NCBI GenBank assembly: GCA_024690445.1
Contig: JAILPD010000071.1
Span: 1-6,539 of the forward strand
Reading direction: 5' to 3'
DNA: 6,539 nucleotides
From: Acholeplasmatales bacterium
GTDB lineage: Bacteria; Bacillota_I; Bacilli_A; Acholeplasmatales; Anaeroplasmataceae
Positions 5,832 through 6,539 of this stretch are shown here, one piece after another; the first letter of the stretch is position 1, and every line of letters begins with the position of its first letter. The notes under the pieces were generated by a model. It made no database searches. It was given only the letters and a program-made list of their open reading frames with translations, and had not been told where the DNA came from. The position numbers and the translations under genes were made by a program.

Positions 5832-6365
5832 AACAAGCAGAAGAAAGACGAAGCAATCATCAATGATCAAATTCGTGTAAAGGAAATGCTAGTTATTACT
5901 GACCAGGGAGAAAAACTTGGAGTATTAACAAGAGGAAAAGCATTACAAGAAGCAGATGACAGAGGTTTAGACCTAGTTCTTGTTTCACCAGATGCTAACC
6001 CACCAGTAGCAAAGCTTATGGATTATTCTAGATTCCGCTTCCAACAACAAAAGAAGCTTAAGGAAATGAAGAAGAATCAAAAGGTTATTGTTGTACAAGA
6101 AATTCAGCTTTCACCAGTTATTGAGAAGCATGACTTCGAGACTAAGGCTAAGAAGGCAAGAACAATTCTTGAAAAGGGTAATAAAGTAAAGATTACTTTA
6201 AGATTCAAGGGTCGTATGATTGTACATCAAGAGATTGGTGTAGAAGTTATTAACAAGTTTATCGAATCATTATCAGACTGCACTACTGTTGAATCACAAG
6301 TTAAATTAGACGGTAGATCATTATTTGCGGTTGTAGCACCAAAAGTAGAAAAGAAAGAGAATTAA
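5829..6365 (+). CDS. infC: Translation initiation factor IF3, with AUU start codon
   Basis: IF3 binds the 30S subunit, keeps it apart from 50S and checks start-codon pairing. From the AUU at 5829 the protein has 178 residues, normal for the family. The N-domain begins MNKQKKDEAIINDQIRVKEM, then comes a lysine-rich linker (FRFQQQKKLKEMKKNQK) and a C-domain with KHDFETKAKKA, KVKITLRFKGR and VHQEIG. A longer reading from GTG at 5820 is possible by frame only: that GTG overlaps the AGGAGG at 5815-5820, so it cannot sit at a workable distance. AUU at 5829 lies 8 nt after it, and AUU starts are known for infC in E. coli and bacilli, where IF3 rejects its own start codon and so limits its synthesis. 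The usual RGRE motif of the C-domain reads KGRM here. rpmI follows 18 nt downstream. Confidence 0.93.
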   Translation: MNKQKKDEAIINDQIRVKEMLVITDQGEKLGVLTRGKALQEADDRGLDLVLVSPDANPPVAKLMDYSRFRFQQQKKLKEMKKNQKVIVVQEIQLSPVIEKHDFETKAKKARTILEKGNKVKITLRFKGRMIVHQEIGVEVINKFIESLSDCTTVESQVKLDGRSLFAVVAPKVEKKEN

Positions 6366-6383
6366 GAAGGAGTGTAAATTAAA

Positions 6384-6539
6384 ATGCCAAAGCAGAAGAC
6401 ACATAGTGGTTTAAAGAAGAGAATCAAAATCACAGGTACAGGAAAAATTAAGCGTGGTCACGCTTATACAGGTCACTTAAAGACTAATAAGACACATAAG
6501 CAAAATAAGGACTTAGCAAAGAGTGCTTTAGTTCATTCA
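6384..6539 (+). CDS. rpmI: 50S ribosomal protein L35 (3'-truncated by the window edge)
   Basis: The first 52 codons are present; the family is about 64-66 residues long, so only a short C-terminus is missing. The start [20 protein letters not shown] and the following [24 protein letters not shown] match L35, a small, very basic protein of the large subunit. AAGGAG at 6367-6372 lies 11 nt before the ATG, and the gene starts 18 nt after infC. In this operon rplT (L20) is expected next, outside the window, and would supply the feedback on the leader. Confidence 0.97.
   Translation, partial: MPKQKTHSGLKKRIKITGTGKIKRGHAYTGHLKTNKTHKQNKDLAKSALVHS

Noticed and set aside
1..6539. CRISPR arrays, tRNA or rRNA genes, insertion sequences
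   Set aside because: No regularly spaced repeats, cloverleaf-like sequences, transposase motifs or flanking target duplications were seen.

Overview
The window is a piece of chromosome from a low-GC Gram-positive bacterium. The housekeeping genes look like Bacilli, Erysipelotrichia or related AT-rich lineages: A+T-rich codons, AGA for arginine, TTA for leucine and strong AAGGAGG-type ribosome binding sites. TGG encodes Trp and TGA acts as a stop, so this is not a Mycoplasma with the altered code. Every supported gene is on the + strand.

Positions 1-2590 hold a translation and cofactor operon: the 3' two-thirds or so of infB (initiation factor IF2), rbfA (30S maturation factor) and an mrp/apbC-type Fe-S carrier ATPase. 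It ends in a clear intrinsic terminator at 2598-2620, and a second hairpin with a T-tract follows at 2670-2697.

Positions 2731-5610 hold a compact four-gene accessory operon. It encodes a small exported Ser/Thr-rich protein with an amphipathic, beta-rich middle that recalls aerolysin/ETX-MTX2 pore formers, a protein with one N-terminal membrane anchor and a large outer domain, an ABC ATPase, and a six-helix ABC-2-type permease. The genes overlap by 4, 8 and 50 nt, so they are probably translationally coupled. A perfect 7-bp inverted repeat lies just before the first ribosome binding site and is a candidate operator. The cassette uses the AUA codon freely, whereas the neighbouring housekeeping genes almost avoid it. 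This is the least familiar part of the window and the best candidate for an undescribed system. My working guess is a secreted effector or antimicrobial with an anchored partner and a dedicated export or self-protection transporter.

Positions 5611-6539 start the infC-rpmI operon (IF3, L35, presumably then rplT/L20). It has a near-consensus promoter and a leader of about 170 nt with a terminator and a mutually exclusive antiterminator, as in L20-controlled leaders. The apparent infC start is AUU, as in several known infC genes, where IF3 represses its own translation. The operon therefore seems to carry both transcriptional and translational feedback.
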